This document shows positions 17,123 through 25,739 of a DNA stretch of 64,000 nt, piece after piece. Below the pieces are notes generated by a model. The model made no database searches, had not been told where the DNA came from, and worked only from the letters and a program-made list of their open reading frames with translations. The DNA comes from Labrenzia sp. OB1. Lineage in GTDB: Bacteria > Pseudomonadota > Alphaproteobacteria > Rhizobiales > Stappiaceae. The stretch covers positions 266,126 through 330,125 of the forward strand of contig NZ_JSEP01000005.1 of NCBI RefSeq assembly GCF_001624695.1. The letters run 5' to 3'. The translations under genes and the position numbers were made by a program. Position 1 is the stretch's first letter. Each line of letters starts with the position of its first letter.

Positions 17123-18502
17123 ATGCCGAATTCCAAAGACCGGGAAAGCAACCGGTTCAGCGCCCGGATGGGCCGCTATGCCAGGGTAGGCACGAATGTG
17201 GGCGGCATTGCTGCCAAGGTTGCCGGCGCCAGGCTGTTCGGCATGGATCTTGACAATGCCAAGAATGCGACCGAGTTGGCCGCCGCGCTGGGTGGTCTCA
17301 AGGGGCCGCTCATGAAGGTCGCCCAGCTCCTGTCGACAATCCCCGATGTGCTGCCGCCCGAATATACGACCGAGCTTGCCAAATTGCAGGCTAATGCTCC
17401 CCCGATGGGCTGGGCGTTCGTCAAACGCCGGATGCGGGCGGAACTTGGTGCCGACTGGCAAAGCCGGTTTGAGGACTTCGGCAGGGAACCGGCAGCGGCC
17501 GCCTCGCTGGGACAGGTGCATCGCGCAGTCGGTCATGACGGCAGGGTCCTTGCCTGCAAGCTGCAATATCCGGATATGGCCTCTGCCGTGGAAGCGGATC
17601 TCAAGCAGCTGCAGATGCTGTTTTCCGTACACCGGCGCATGAGCCCGGCGATCGATACACGGGAGATCGGCAAGGAAATCAGCGCCCGGATGCGGGAGGA
17701 ACTCGACTACGTCCGCGAGGCAGCGCATATCGCGATGTACCGGCGGATACTTGCCGAAAGCAGCCGTATCCGTGTTCCGGAAGTGGTCGAACCGCTTTCG
17801 ACCGGACGCCTCCTGACAATGGGCTGGCTCGCCGGAAGACCGCTTCTGGACTTCAAGGAGCACAGCCAGGAAGAACGGAACCTTCTGGCGGAGACCATGT
17901 TTCATGCCTGGTGGCATCCGTTCAGCCATTTCGGCGTCATTCACGGCGATCCGCATCTGGGTAACTATACGGTTTTCGAAACGGACGGTGCGCCGGCAGG
18001 TATCAACCTTCTGGACTACGGCTGCATCCGGGTCTTTCCCGAGAGCTTTGTCGAAGGCGTGGTCGATCTTTATCGCGGGCTTCTGGAAGGCGACGACGAG
18101 CGTGTCGTGTCGGCCTATGAGCGCTGGGGCTTCAAGAACCTCAAAAAGGAGGTGATCGAGGTTCTCAACATCTGGGCGGGCTTTATCTACGGTCCGCTGC
18201 TGACCGACCGTGTCCGCTCCGTCGCCGACGGTGTGTCGGCGGCTGAATATGGCCGCAAGGAAGCCTTCCGGGTGCATAGCGCGTTGAAGGAACTCGGCCC
18301 GGTTACGGTACCGCAGGAATTCGTTTTCATGGACAGGGCGGCCATCGGCCTGGGCGGTGTCTTTCTTCACTTGCGGGCCGAAGTGAATTTCTTCCGCCTG
18401 TTCAACGAACAGATCGATGGGTTCGAAGCTGCGGCGGTTCGCCGCCGTCAGGACGAGGTGCGTGCCGCCGCCGGGCTCGGCACAGCGCCGCACGCGGCCT
18501 GA
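17123..18502 (+). CDS. ABC1/AarF (UbiB, ADCK) family atypical kinase
   Basis: 459 residues. The family-defining N-terminal extension is present with KVAQ (65-68) in place of the usual KxGQ, then the Ala-rich ATP loop AAAASLGQVHRA, the invariant Lys in VLACKLQYPDM, the ExD-type helix (EELDYVREAAH) and the catalytic HGDPHLGNYTVF with metal-binding LLDYGCIRVF. Relatives support ubiquinone synthesis or lipid handling by an ATPase activity rather than protein phosphorylation. The first Gly to Ala change in the KxGQ motif is unusual (see findings). Confidence 0.93.
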   Translation: MPNSKDRESNRFSARMGRYARVGTNVGGIAAKVAGARLFGMDLDNAKNATELAAALGGLKGPLMKVAQLLSTIPDVLPPEYTTELAKLQANAPPMGWAFVKRRMRAELGADWQSRFEDFGREPAAAASLGQVHRAVGHDGRVLACKLQYPDMASAVEADLKQLQMLFSVHRRMSPAIDTREIGKEISARMREELDYVREAAHIAMYRRILAESSRIRVPEVVEPLSTGRLLTMGWLAGRPLLDFKEHSQEERNLLAETMFHAWWHPFSHFGVIHGDPHLGNYTVFETDGAPAGINLLDYGCIRVFPESFVEGVVDLYRGLLEGDDERVVSAYERWGFKNLKKEVIEVLNIWAGFIYGPLLTDRVRSVADGVSAAEYGRKEAFRVHSALKELGPVTVPQEFVFMDRAAIGLGGVFLHLRAEVNFFRLFNEQIDGFEAAAVRRRQDEVRAAAGLGTAPHAA

Positions 18503-18755
18503 GGCGAGGATCAGGCCGGATAAAGCCGGTTCGGGATGCCCTCCGGCAAAAAGTCGCGCCTGCCGGATGGGTTTGTTCACATGGGAACATTGCCGAACCG
18601 TGAAACTTTATTGTATGAAGGCAACCGGCCAGAGCGTCCTGCATTCAGATGAACGCAGACCCGGTGCTCTTGAAACTTTGAGACCGATCAACTTCGGACA
18701 CCTTGCCGCAATCAGGCGGACCGTCCGTTGATCCAGTGAATTCCTGGGGGACTTT

Positions 18756-19037
18756 ATGTCTGAAGATAACGCTCCTGCGATGGACTATGACGCTCACGAG
18801 CGGACTTACGAAGGGTTCATCAACTTCTCCAAGGTCGGCACCATCGCGGTTCTGACCATCGTCGTATGTCTGATCATGTTCAGTTTCGGCGGTACCGCCG
18901 CAATCGTCTTCGGCTGGTTGATGCTGATCGCAACGATGGCCGCTTCGGCAATAGGCCTTGCCCTTGGGGCATCCGGCTGGATCCCGCCCACGATCGTTTT
19001 CGTGCTGACCGGCATTCTGGCGATTCTGACGGTCTGA
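18756..19037 (+). CDS. aa3-type cytochrome c oxidase subunit IV
   Basis: 93 residues. A short N-terminal segment with the family sequence DAHERTYEGFINFSK leads into three hydrophobic helices (VGTIAVLTIVVCLIMFSFGG, then IVFGWLMLIATMAASAIGLA and PTIVFVLTGILAILTV). This matches the bacterial aa3-oxidase subunit IV family, a small accessory membrane subunit beside subunits I-III; it is usually encoded away from the coxBCA genes, as here. RBS GGGGGACTTT precedes ATG 18756. The gap 18503-18755 shows no other gene. Confidence 0.88.
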   Translation: MSEDNAPAMDYDAHERTYEGFINFSKVGTIAVLTIVVCLIMFSFGGTAAIVFGWLMLIATMAASAIGLALGASGWIPPTIVFVLTGILAILTV

Positions 19038-19066
19038 TATTCTGCCAAGGCAGTCATGTTTTCAGG

Positions 19067-19093
19067 AAGGCGCGGTCCGGACCGCGCCTTTTT
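19067..19093 (+). terminator. Terminator after the oxidase subunit IV gene
   Basis: A perfect 12-bp stem (AAGGCGCGGTCC / GGACCGCGCCTT, 19067-19090) with essentially no loop in the DNA, then a T-run to 19093. Confidence 0.88.
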
Positions 19094-19123
19094 GTTGACC
19101 GCCAGACATTATAAGCAGATGCC

Positions 19124-19795
19124 ATGAACTCGTCCGCGCTCGTTCCGTTTGTCTACGATCCTCCTTCGGAGCCGTATCTGACCGTCGTCCATATGGACGA
19201 GGATCTGCTTGTCGTCGACAAGCCGAGCGGGCTTTTGAGTGTTCCGGGCAAGGCTGCGGAGCATTCCGATTGTCTGGAATACAGGGCTCGAGCAGCCCAC
19301 GAGAAGGCGCGTATCGTTCATCGGCTGGATATGGATACATCCGGAGTGATGGTCCTGGCGATGAACCCACAGGCACATCGCCATCTCGGCCTCCAGTTCG
19401 AGCGCCGCAAGACCCTCAAGACCTATATCGCCGAGGTCTGGGGGCACCCGGACGCAGAGGAAGGCCAAATCGATCTGCCGCTGATCTGCGACTGGCCGAA
19501 CCGGCCGAAGCAGATGGTCAGTGCCGAACACGGCAGATCGGCGCTGACGCGCTGGAAAGTTCTGGAGAGGCGGGACAGAACGACTCGGGTCAGGCTGTTT
19601 CCCCATACGGGCCGGTCGCATCAGCTCCGGGTGCACATGCTTTCCCTCGGCCATCCGATTGTCGGAGACAGGTTTTACGCTTCAGGAGAGGCTCTGACTG
19701 CTTTCGGGCGCCTGGCCCTGCACGCGGAAAGCCTGGAGCTGCATCATCCTGCCGATGGTATACGGGTTCTCTTTGAAAGCCGCTGCCCATTCTGA
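19124..19795 (+). CDS. RluA-family pseudouridine synthase
   Basis: 223 residues. The catalytic motif HRLDMDTSG is at 66-74 with nucleophilic Asp69, preceded by the substrate-cradle LVVDKPSGLLSVPGK and followed by LFPHTGRSHQLRVHMLSLGH near residue 165. There is no S4 domain, so it resembles RluA rather than RluD or RluC. RluA modifies 23S rRNA U746 and tRNA U32 in E. coli; the exact target here is inferred. It is convergent with the TPR lipoprotein gene. Confidence 0.92.
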   Translation: MNSSALVPFVYDPPSEPYLTVVHMDEDLLVVDKPSGLLSVPGKAAEHSDCLEYRARAAHEKARIVHRLDMDTSGVMVLAMNPQAHRHLGLQFERRKTLKTYIAEVWGHPDAEEGQIDLPLICDWPNRPKQMVSAEHGRSALTRWKVLERRDRTTRVRLFPHTGRSHQLRVHMLSLGHPIVGDRFYASGEALTAFGRLALHAESLELHHPADGIRVLFESRCPF

Positions 19796-19841
19796 GTTGG
19801 CTGGAGGCGGTCTTTCCCGTCTTGCGATCCGTTCCGAAGAC

Positions 19842-20666
19842 TCAGCCCTGGCCGACGCGGCCCATTCCTTCACGTGCGAGCTGGTTTGAATTGTCCAGTG
19901 TGATCGCCTTGGAGTAATTGCGGCGAGCATCTTTCTGCTTGCCGAGCATTTCCAGCGCAAGGCCGCGGTTTGCCCAGGCAATGGAGGAGTCGCGGTTAAG
20001 GTTGACGGCCATGGACAGATCGGAGAAGGCGGCGTTGGGGTCGTTGACCGCGATATAGGCGATCCCGCGGGCGGTATAGGGGGCCGCAGCCTTCGGATTG
20101 AGGCCGATCGCGGTGGCGAAATCCTCAATCGCGCGGTTGTTCTGATTCTGCGCCTGGAAGATCAGGCCGCGGTTGTAGAACGCGCGGGCATCGCTGCTGT
20201 CGCGGGAAATCACGGAATTGAAATCAGCCAGTGCGGCACTGAAATTGCCCTGCTGGCGATAGATGTTGCCGCGCCCGACATAGGCGACATCGTAGTCGGG
20301 TTTGATGTTGATCGCACGGGTGTAGTCGGCAACGGCAAGGTCGTTCCGGTCCAGCCGGCGGTAGACGAGCGCCCGATTGGCATAGGTCTGATAGGACTGG
20401 GGATCGAGCTGCAGCGCCCTGTTGAAGTCTTCCGTCGCCTGATCGAGCTTGCCCGCCTTGCCATAGGCTATCCCGCGTGTGGAATAGGCATTGGCATCGG
20501 AGGGATTGGCTTCGATCACCGCTGTCAGCGACGCGATATTGGTGGAGGAACCGGCGGATGTATCGATGGGCACATCGTTATAGACTCCGCCGGTGTTGCA
20601 CGCCGCCAGCAATGTGGACAGGCAGACCAACGCGGCAAAAGGCAGAAGTTTGCGCAAGCGGCACAT
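19842..20666 (-). CDS. TPR lipoprotein, NlpI-like
   Basis: About 274 residues. From ATG 20666 a lipoprotein signal of normal length (CRLRKLLPFAALVCLSTL) ends in the lipobox LLAAC, so Cys is the lipidated N-terminus. Seven or so tandem TPR units follow (for example AYGKAGKLDQATEDFNRALQ, then RLDRNDLAVADYTRAINIKP and RQQGNFSAALADFNSVISRD). It probably sits at the outer membrane as a scaffold, perhaps for peptidoglycan hydrolases as NlpI does. A GTTC-context ATG at 20696 would add ten residues. Confidence 0.85.
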   Translation of the reverse strand: MCRLRKLLPFAALVCLSTLLAACNTGGVYNDVPIDTSAGSSTNIASLTAVIEANPSDANAYSTRGIAYGKAGKLDQATEDFNRALQLDPQSYQTYANRALVYRRLDRNDLAVADYTRAINIKPDYDVAYVGRGNIYRQQGNFSAALADFNSVISRDSSDARAFYNRGLIFQAQNQNNRAIEDFATAIGLNPKAAAPYTARGIAYIAVNDPNAAFSDLSMAVNLNRDSSIAWANRGLALEMLGKQKDARRNYSKAITLDNSNQLAREGMGRVGQG

Positions 20667-20780
20667 GTGATCTCTTATCGTCAAGGAACTGAACATGCCG
20701 TTCTTCTGCCTCCATTAGGGCGTCAATGTGGCTTTGCTTCGACGAACTGCCTGTGTCAGGGGTATTCTCTTCAAAACGCC

Positions 20781-20810
20781 AAAAAGCCGACCGTGCCTCC
20801 GGTCGGCCTT
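20781..20810 (-). terminator. Terminator of rpsU
   Basis: On the minus strand GCCGACCG pairs with CGGTCGGC around GAGGCA, followed by TTTTT; it lies 55 bases past the rpsU stop. Confidence 0.88.
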
Positions 20811-20864
20811 ACGGCAGTCTTGAATGAGGGCGGTGGTCCATACCGCCAGGCACGCTCAAGCCGT

Positions 20865-21095
20865 TTAGCGGCGAGCGGCCGGCTTGCCCGGAAGAAGACC
20901 TTCACGCTGTGCCCGCTTGCGAGCCAGCTTGCGCGCGCGGCGAATTGCTTCAGCCTTTTCACGCGCCTTCTTCTCGGACGGCTTTTCGAAATGACCACGA
21001 AGTTTCATTTCACGGAAGATGCCTTCGCGCTGCATCTTTTTCTTGAGCGCCTTCAGCGCTTGATCGACATTGTTGTCGCGAACCAGAACCTGCAC
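20865..21095 (-). CDS. rpsU: 30S ribosomal protein S21
   Basis: 76 residues starting [20 protein letters not shown], then [20 protein letters not shown] and a very basic tail ([20 protein letters not shown]). This is ribosomal protein S21, which sits near the anti-Shine-Dalgarno end of 16S rRNA. The start is a GTG at 21095 with GGGA upstream; longer frames to 21224 add non-conserved residues. Monocistronic with its own terminator. Confidence 0.95.
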   Translation of the reverse strand: MQVLVRDNNVDQALKALKKKMQREGIFREMKLRGHFEKPSEKKAREKAEAIRRARKLARKRAQREGLLPGKPAARR

Positions 21096-21486
21096 GCGTT
21101 TTTTCCCATTTTCGTTGCGCTGCGACCGATCCGCAGCCAGAATTGGACTTGGCCAGTATTGGACAATGATTGAAGCGAGGTCTTGCCAGCGGTTTCTGCA
21201 GCCGCCCTGAAGACACGCAGCCAACGCCTATCTCGTTTACATGTGTATCGAGCAGCACATGTTAACAGAAACCTGATCGCCGCTGACGCGTCGCTCACTT
21301 TGGGCGGGTTAATACCAGAGCGGCCGGGTCGTGTCCACAGTCATTCGAAAAGAAACAGCCGGCGCCAGCGGCCCGGCCTCGAACAGCGGTGTCTGACGAT
21401 GGCTGTCGAACATGTGTAGACACCACTCGTCAAGGGGACTAGAGGTGAGACCCTTCCATTGCCAACCCTGACTGCTGGAGGAAACA

Positions 21487-22884
21487 ATGGCGCAGCTCGC
21501 GTCAAGGGCCCCCGATTCGCACAAGGGTGTTTCCCTTTGGCGAAGCGATATTCTCCCCACACTTGCGCTTGGTCTGCCGCTGGCAGGCGCGCAATTGGCG
21601 CAGATGGCGATCAATACCACGGATGTGCTGATGATCGGCCGGTTGGGAGCGGAAGAGCTGGCGGCATCCGTGCTGGCATTCAATCTTTACATGCTCACAT
21701 GGTTCTTCGGCATGGGCGTGCTGCAGGCGGTTATCCCGCTTGCGGCCAGGGCGCGCGGCCAACGCAAGCCGCGGGATCTGCGCCGGGCTGTGCGCATGGG
21801 CTTCTGGGTGTCCGTGCTTTTCTGCATTCCGGTCTGGAGCGTTCTCTTCTTTACCGAAACCATTCTTCTGGTGCTCGGACAGGAGCCCGACCTGGCCGCG
21901 ACGGCAGGTCTCTACATGCGCTATCTGCAGTGGACGATGCTGCCGGCGCTTCTCATCATGGCCGTACGCGGTTTCCTGACTGTCATGGAGCGCACGCAGG
22001 TGGTGCTCTGGGCCACAATTGCCGGTGCGGTCGTCAACGCGATCCTCGACTATCTGCTGATTTTCGGGGAATTCGGATTTCCGCGCCTGGAGCTTGTCGG
22101 AGCCGGGATCGCCTCTGTGTTCAGCGCGTCGACCACGTGCCTGTTTCTCATTCTCTACGCCATCTGGCATCCGAAACTGCGCCGTTATCATATCCTTGGC
22201 CGGATCTGGCGCTCGGACTGGCCGGTGTTCTTCCAGATCGTCCGGCTGGGAACGCCCATCGCCCTGACGATCATTGCGGAAGGAGCGCTGTTCACGGCGT
22301 CCTCCATCATGATCGGCTGGCTCGGAACCCTGCCGCTGGCGGGGCACGGCATCGCGCTCCAGATCGCGTCGCTCACCTTCATGGTGCCGGTCGGCTTCTC
22401 TGTTGCGGCAATGACCCGCGTCAGTCTGGCGGCGGGGCGCGGCGATCATGTGGCGGTCGGTCGGGCAGGCTGGACGGCGTTGGGGGTGACCATGATCTGC
22501 ATGGGCAGTTTCGCAGTTTTGTTCTGGAGCCTTCCGGAAACCCTCGTCGGCTTCTATCTCGATCTGGAAGATCCGCAAGCCAGCGAAGTCATGGCCTACG
22601 GTGCCTCGTTCCTGGTCGTCGCCGCGATTTTCCAGCTTGCCGACGGTGGGCAGATCATCGGGGTCAACAATCTGCGCGGGCTGGGAGACACCACGATCCC
22701 GCTGTTTTATGCGCTTTTCGGATATTGGGTGGTGGGAATCAGCCTGTCGCTCGGCCTCGGGTTCGCTGCCGGCTGGGGTGGCGTAGGCGTCTGGTCCGGG
22801 TTGGCCGGGGGGCTTGCCTCGGTGGCCCTTCTGGCGAACCTGCGCTTTGCGCGCCGCAGGAAACTGGGACTTGTCGGGCTCTGA
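21487..22884 (+). CDS. MATE family multidrug/Na+ efflux transporter
   Basis: 465 residues with about twelve hydrophobic helices in two halves, the MATE layout: LGLPLAGAQLAQMAINTTDV in helix 1, AVRGFLTVMERTQVVLWATI at the domain middle, GLGDTTIPLFYALFGYWVVG near the end. Such inner-membrane antiporters export cationic compounds in exchange for H+ or Na+. ATG 21487 follows GGAGGAAAC. It ends 5 bases before the convergent purK stop, and no terminator fits between them. Confidence 0.93.
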   Translation: MAQLASRAPDSHKGVSLWRSDILPTLALGLPLAGAQLAQMAINTTDVLMIGRLGAEELAASVLAFNLYMLTWFFGMGVLQAVIPLAARARGQRKPRDLRRAVRMGFWVSVLFCIPVWSVLFFTETILLVLGQEPDLAATAGLYMRYLQWTMLPALLIMAVRGFLTVMERTQVVLWATIAGAVVNAILDYLLIFGEFGFPRLELVGAGIASVFSASTTCLFLILYAIWHPKLRRYHILGRIWRSDWPVFFQIVRLGTPIALTIIAEGALFTASSIMIGWLGTLPLAGHGIALQIASLTFMVPVGFSVAAMTRVSLAAGRGDHVAVGRAGWTALGVTMICMGSFAVLFWSLPETLVGFYLDLEDPQASEVMAYGASFLVVAAIFQLADGGQIIGVNNLRGLGDTTIPLFYALFGYWVVGISLSLGLGFAAGWGGVGVWSGLAGGLASVALLANLRFARRRKLGLVGL

Positions 22885-22889
22885 TCGCG

Positions 22890-23984
22890 TCAGGCGGTTC
22901 TGGGGAAAATCCGGTTCACATGACCCATCTTGCGGCCTGCGCGGGTCTGTGACTTGCCGTAAAGATGCAGCCGTGCGGCAGGCTCCTCAAGCACGCTCTG
23001 CCAGCCGTCGGCCTCGAAACCGATCAGGTTCTCCATCACCGCGTCGGAATGGCGTTCGCCCGACCCCAGCGGCCAGCCGGCGACCGCACGGATATGCTGG
23101 TCGAATTGCGAAGTCAGGCAGGCATCCTGCGTCCAGTGGCCGGAATTATGCACCCGTGGCGCGATCTCATTGACCAGAAGCCGTTCTCCGGCCCCGTCGC
23201 GGACCAGAAACATTTCCACCCCCATCACGCCGACGTAGTCGAGGCCGCTGACGATGCGTTCGGCCATCGTCCGGGCCGAGGCAGCGGTTTCTGAGGAGAC
23301 ACCTGCCGGAACGGTTGAGGTTTTCAGAATGTGATTTTCGTGGTGATTGCGGGCGATGTCATAGCTGGCGCAGGTGCCGTCCAGATCCCTGGCGACAATC
23401 ACAGAGACTTCGCATTCGAACGGAATGAGCTCTTCAAGCACGGCGGGGACCGCGCCGATTTTCTCAAACGCGCCGATTGCGTCTTCCCGGCTGCGGATCA
23501 TCATCTGACCCTTGCCGTCATATCCGAAGCGGCGTGTTTTCAGGACCCCCTGGCCGTCGAAGGCGGACATGGCGGATTCCAGATCTTCTTGCGAGTCTAT
23601 TTTCGAAAAACCGGCTATCGCGACACTGGCGCCGGTCAGGAACTGTTTTTCGGTCAGGCGATCCTGCGCGACCTGCAGCGCACGAACGCCCGGTCTGACC
23701 GGTACCTTGGCATCGAGATGCGCGGCAGTCGGGCCGGGGACGTTTTCAAATTCGTAGGTGACAGCGGACACCGCTGCGGCGAACCGGTCGAGAGCGTCGA
23801 TATCGTCATAAGGGGCAAGCGTGAAGTCGGCACAGACGTCGAATGCCGGGCTGTCCGGGTCGGGGCAGAAGATATGCGCCTTGAGGCCGAGGCTGGCAGC
23901 CGATTGCGCCAGCATGCGGCCGAGCTGTCCGCCACCGAGAATTCCGATCGCATCGCCAGGGATCAGCCGGGTTTTTTCGCTCAT
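22890..23984 (-). CDS. purK: 5-(carboxyamino)imidazole ribonucleotide synthase
   Basis: 364 residues, ATP-grasp fold. It uses bicarbonate and ATP to carboxylate AIR in purine synthesis. The N-terminal GILGGGQLGRMLAQSAASLG, the ATP-grasp strand VLKTRRFGYDGKGQ, the EELIPFECEVSVIVARD segment and the metal site EIAPRVHNSGHWTQDA are characteristic. The start is ATG 23984 (MSEKTRLIPGD); longer frames upstream are not conserved. 28 bases separate it from purE, its pathway partner. Confidence 0.95.
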   Translation of the reverse strand: MSEKTRLIPGDAIGILGGGQLGRMLAQSAASLGLKAHIFCPDPDSPAFDVCADFTLAPYDDIDALDRFAAAVSAVTYEFENVPGPTAAHLDAKVPVRPGVRALQVAQDRLTEKQFLTGASVAIAGFSKIDSQEDLESAMSAFDGQGVLKTRRFGYDGKGQMMIRSREDAIGAFEKIGAVPAVLEELIPFECEVSVIVARDLDGTCASYDIARNHHENHILKTSTVPAGVSSETAASARTMAERIVSGLDYVGVMGVEMFLVRDGAGERLLVNEIAPRVHNSGHWTQDACLTSQFDQHIRAVAGWPLGSGERHSDAVMENLIGFEADGWQSVLEEPAARLHLYGKSQTRAGRKMGHVNRIFPRTA

Positions 23985-24012
23985 GCCTGAAATCCTGTTT
24001 ATGCGGGAAAAC

Positions 24013-24507
24013 TCAATGCGCCTCGTCGGAAGGAACTTCGGCGACTGCTGCTGTGCGTTCGGCGCGGAAGACATCCAATGCGGTCTCGACATCCGGATCG
24101 GTCAGGGCCAGTACTGCCGCGGCAAGCAGGGCGGCGTTGGTCGCACCCGCCTTGCCGATGGCCAGTGTTCCGACCGGGATGCCGGCCGGCATCTGCACGA
24201 TCGACAAAAGGCTGTCCTCCCCGGAAAGCGCCCGGCTTTCAACCGGAACGCCGAAGACCGGCAGCGGTGTCAGGGCTGCGACCATTCCCGGAAGATGGGC
24301 GGCGCCGCCGGCACCGGCGATGATCAGCTTGAAGCCGTCCGACTTGGCGCTTCTGGCAAAGTCATACATGCGGTCCGGCGTGCGATGGGCGGAGACGATC
24401 CTGGCCTCATAGGTCACACCGAGCTGATTGAGTGTATCGGCTGCATGTTTCATTGTCGGCCAGTCCGACTGACTGCCCATGATGATTGCGACATCCGCGT
24501 TGGCCAT
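24013..24507 (-). CDS. purE: N5-CAIR mutase (phosphoribosylaminoimidazole carboxylase, catalytic subunit)
   Basis: 164 residues. PurE converts N5-CAIR from PurK into CAIR. Motifs are [16 protein letters not shown] near the N-terminus, [16 protein letters not shown] (catalytic His in SAHR) and [20 protein letters not shown]. The start at ATG 24507 has GGTGGAG upstream at seven bases; ATG 24522 would add five residues. First gene of the purEK operon. Confidence 0.95.
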   Translation of the reverse strand: MANADVAIIMGSQSDWPTMKHAADTLNQLGVTYEARIVSAHRTPDRMYDFARSAKSDGFKLIIAGAGGAAHLPGMVAALTPLPVFGVPVESRALSGEDSLLSIVQMPAGIPVGTLAIGKAGATNAALLAAAVLALTDPDVETALDVFRAERTAAVAEVPSDEAH

Positions 24508-24695
24508 GTGTTGCTCCACCATCCTGGGAACGATCGTACTTTTGGCGTTCGGTTTTTCCGGCCGAACGTCCGTCGATCTCGAAGAGCGGCGGAGTATAGG
24601 CAGCGCGCCGTTCATCGCAAGCCGGAATTGCCGGAAAAAGTCCGCGCCGCGATTCGCGGAGTGCAGATGGACGGATCGAATGCCCTGAACGCCCG

Positions 24696-24902
24696 CTAGG
24701 CGATGATGTCGGGGAAAAACTGGTCTTCCAGCGCGCTGATCCGGTCCTTGATCATCAGCTTTTTCTTTTTCAGCCTCTGAAGCTGCAAGGCGTCATGGTT
24801 GGACGAGGCCGCCAGCGCCTCGACTGCAACGTCAAGATCCCTGTGCTCCTGACGGAGCTGCGCGAGCTCCGCTCGCAAAGCATCATTGTCCATTTTCGCC
24901 AT
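24696..24902 (-). CDS. YdcH family small coiled-coil protein (DUF465), copy 1
   Basis: 68 residues, one long charged helix-turn-helix: [20 protein letters not shown], then [20 protein letters not shown] and [11 protein letters not shown]. The [11 protein letters not shown] block is the DUF465/YdcH hallmark. Function unknown. It lies 188 bases upstream of purE on the same strand; a second member of the family is at 25360-25542 on the other strand. Confidence 0.85.
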   Translation of the reverse strand: MAKMDNDALRAELAQLRQEHRDLDVAVEALAASSNHDALQLQRLKKKKLMIKDRISALEDQFFPDIIA

Positions 24903-25128
24903 CTGTATTCCCCGGAAACGGGATCAGTTCCAGAACATCTTTCCCATGTCGGGCCGACTTCAGGAGAGATACCCTCATACGTCAAGAGCGATCACCTTTT
25001 CCGCTTTCATGTGATTCCACAAGCGGGCAGGGCGAAGTCGTCCACTTTTCCGCCGACGGGAAAGACAGGATCCGAGTCGGGGACGGCCGAAAATCAATCA
25101 TGCCAGAGACGGGGGCGACCATAAACCG

Positions 25129-25178
25129 CACAGGTTTTTACCCTTGGGAAAACCTGTGAACCGGCACAATTCCCAAGG
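25129..25178 (+). promoter_or_regulatory. Structured leader: 10-bp hairpin whose loop can pair with a Shine-Dalgarno
   Basis: CACAGGTTTT (25129-25138) pairs perfectly with AAAACCTGTG (25149-25158). The loop and 3' arm contain CCTTGGGAA (25142-25150), complementary over nine bases to TTCCCAAGG (25170-25178), which includes the first bases of an AAGGAG. The two stems either exclude one another or form a pseudoknot; in both cases the AAGG would be masked. The regulatory role is inferred. Confidence 0.45.
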
Positions 25179-25184
25179 AGAAAA

Positions 25185-25211
25185 TTGGTGAGTTTAGAAG
25201 CGCTTATTTGA
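25185..25211 (+). CDS. Possible eight-codon leader peptide
   Basis: TTG-GTG followed by six codons and TGA (MVSLEALI), spaced 4 to 8 bases after AAGGAG (25175-25180). It has no family and is listed only because a maskable ribosome binding site precedes it. It could be chance. Confidence 0.2.
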   Translation: MVSLEALI

Positions 25212-25359
25212 TGCGCGATTTTTAGAGTTTTCTAACGATAGCAGCGGGAATGCGCATTTTGACGGCGAAACGATCGAGATATGCAGAATCGGCAATCGAC
25301 AAGGCCGGATTCCCTATGGCACGATGATCGTGTTGAGCCAACCGACAGGAGGTTTATCC

Positions 25360-25542
25360 ATGTCCATGCAGTCACATCTCGCAGAACTTGAGCGCCGTCA
25401 CGCGGAAATGGAACGCAAGATTGAAGATGCAAATTTGCACCCGAGTACGGACTCCCTGGAATTGGCTGGCATGAAACGACAAAAACTGAAGATCAAGGAC
25501 GAGATCGAGCGAATACGGCAGGACGACGTGACGCTTCACTAG
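25360..25542 (+). CDS. YdcH family small coiled-coil protein (DUF465), copy 2
   Basis: 60 residues: MSMQSHLAELERRHAEMERK, then LELAGMKRQKLKIKDEIERI. The KRQKLKIKDEI block matches the [11 protein letters not shown] of the copy at 24696-24902. ATG 25360 follows a strong AGGAGG. Function unknown; a strong terminator follows. Confidence 0.85.
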   Translation: MSMQSHLAELERRHAEMERKIEDANLHPSTDSLELAGMKRQKLKIKDEIERIRQDDVTLH

Positions 25543-25565
25543 GCGCGTTTGCCAGATGTTTCGAG

Positions 25566-25595
25566 AACGCCGCGCTTCGTCGCGGCGTTTTTTTT
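25566..25595 (+). terminator. Terminator of the second YdcH gene
   Basis: AACGCCGCG pairs with CGCGGCGTT around CTTCGT, followed by a T-run to 25595. Confidence 0.9.
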
Positions 25596-25624
25596 ATAGT
25601 TCTCCGACGGCTGTAGTCTGGATC

Positions 25625-25739
25625 TAAAGCGTGTCGCGTTTAGGCGGGCACAGCTATTCTGGAAAACGCCCGAGGCAGCGTTTGCATTGCAAATGCGTTC
25701 TGGTGGTTTCCGGAATTCAATTAAACACGACAGGCACTA
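25625..25739. repeat. Inverted-repeat-bounded element, possible dispersed repeat
   Basis: About 115 bases with ends TAAAGCGTGTCGCGTTTA (25625-25642) and, inverted, 25722-25739; the two match at 14 of 18 positions. A palindrome (TTTGCATTGCAAA, 25681-25693) is near the centre. It lies between a terminator and the stop codon of the acyl-CoA synthetase gene, which the right arm overlaps. The shape is that of a REP- or MITE-like repeat; copy number is unknown. Confidence 0.45.

Larger units (their letters stand above)
24903..25359. other. Intergenic region between two YdcH genes
   Basis: 457 bases with divergent promoters expected. It holds the structured element at 25129-25178 and an eight-codon frame (separate entries). 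TTGACG at 25258 could be a -35 for the downstream YdcH gene. Otherwise no gene was recognised. Confidence 0.5.

Noticed and set aside
17081..18580. Minus-strand 499-residue frame
   Set aside because: Antisense shadow of the ABC1 kinase gene, no family features; high GC keeps stop codons rare.
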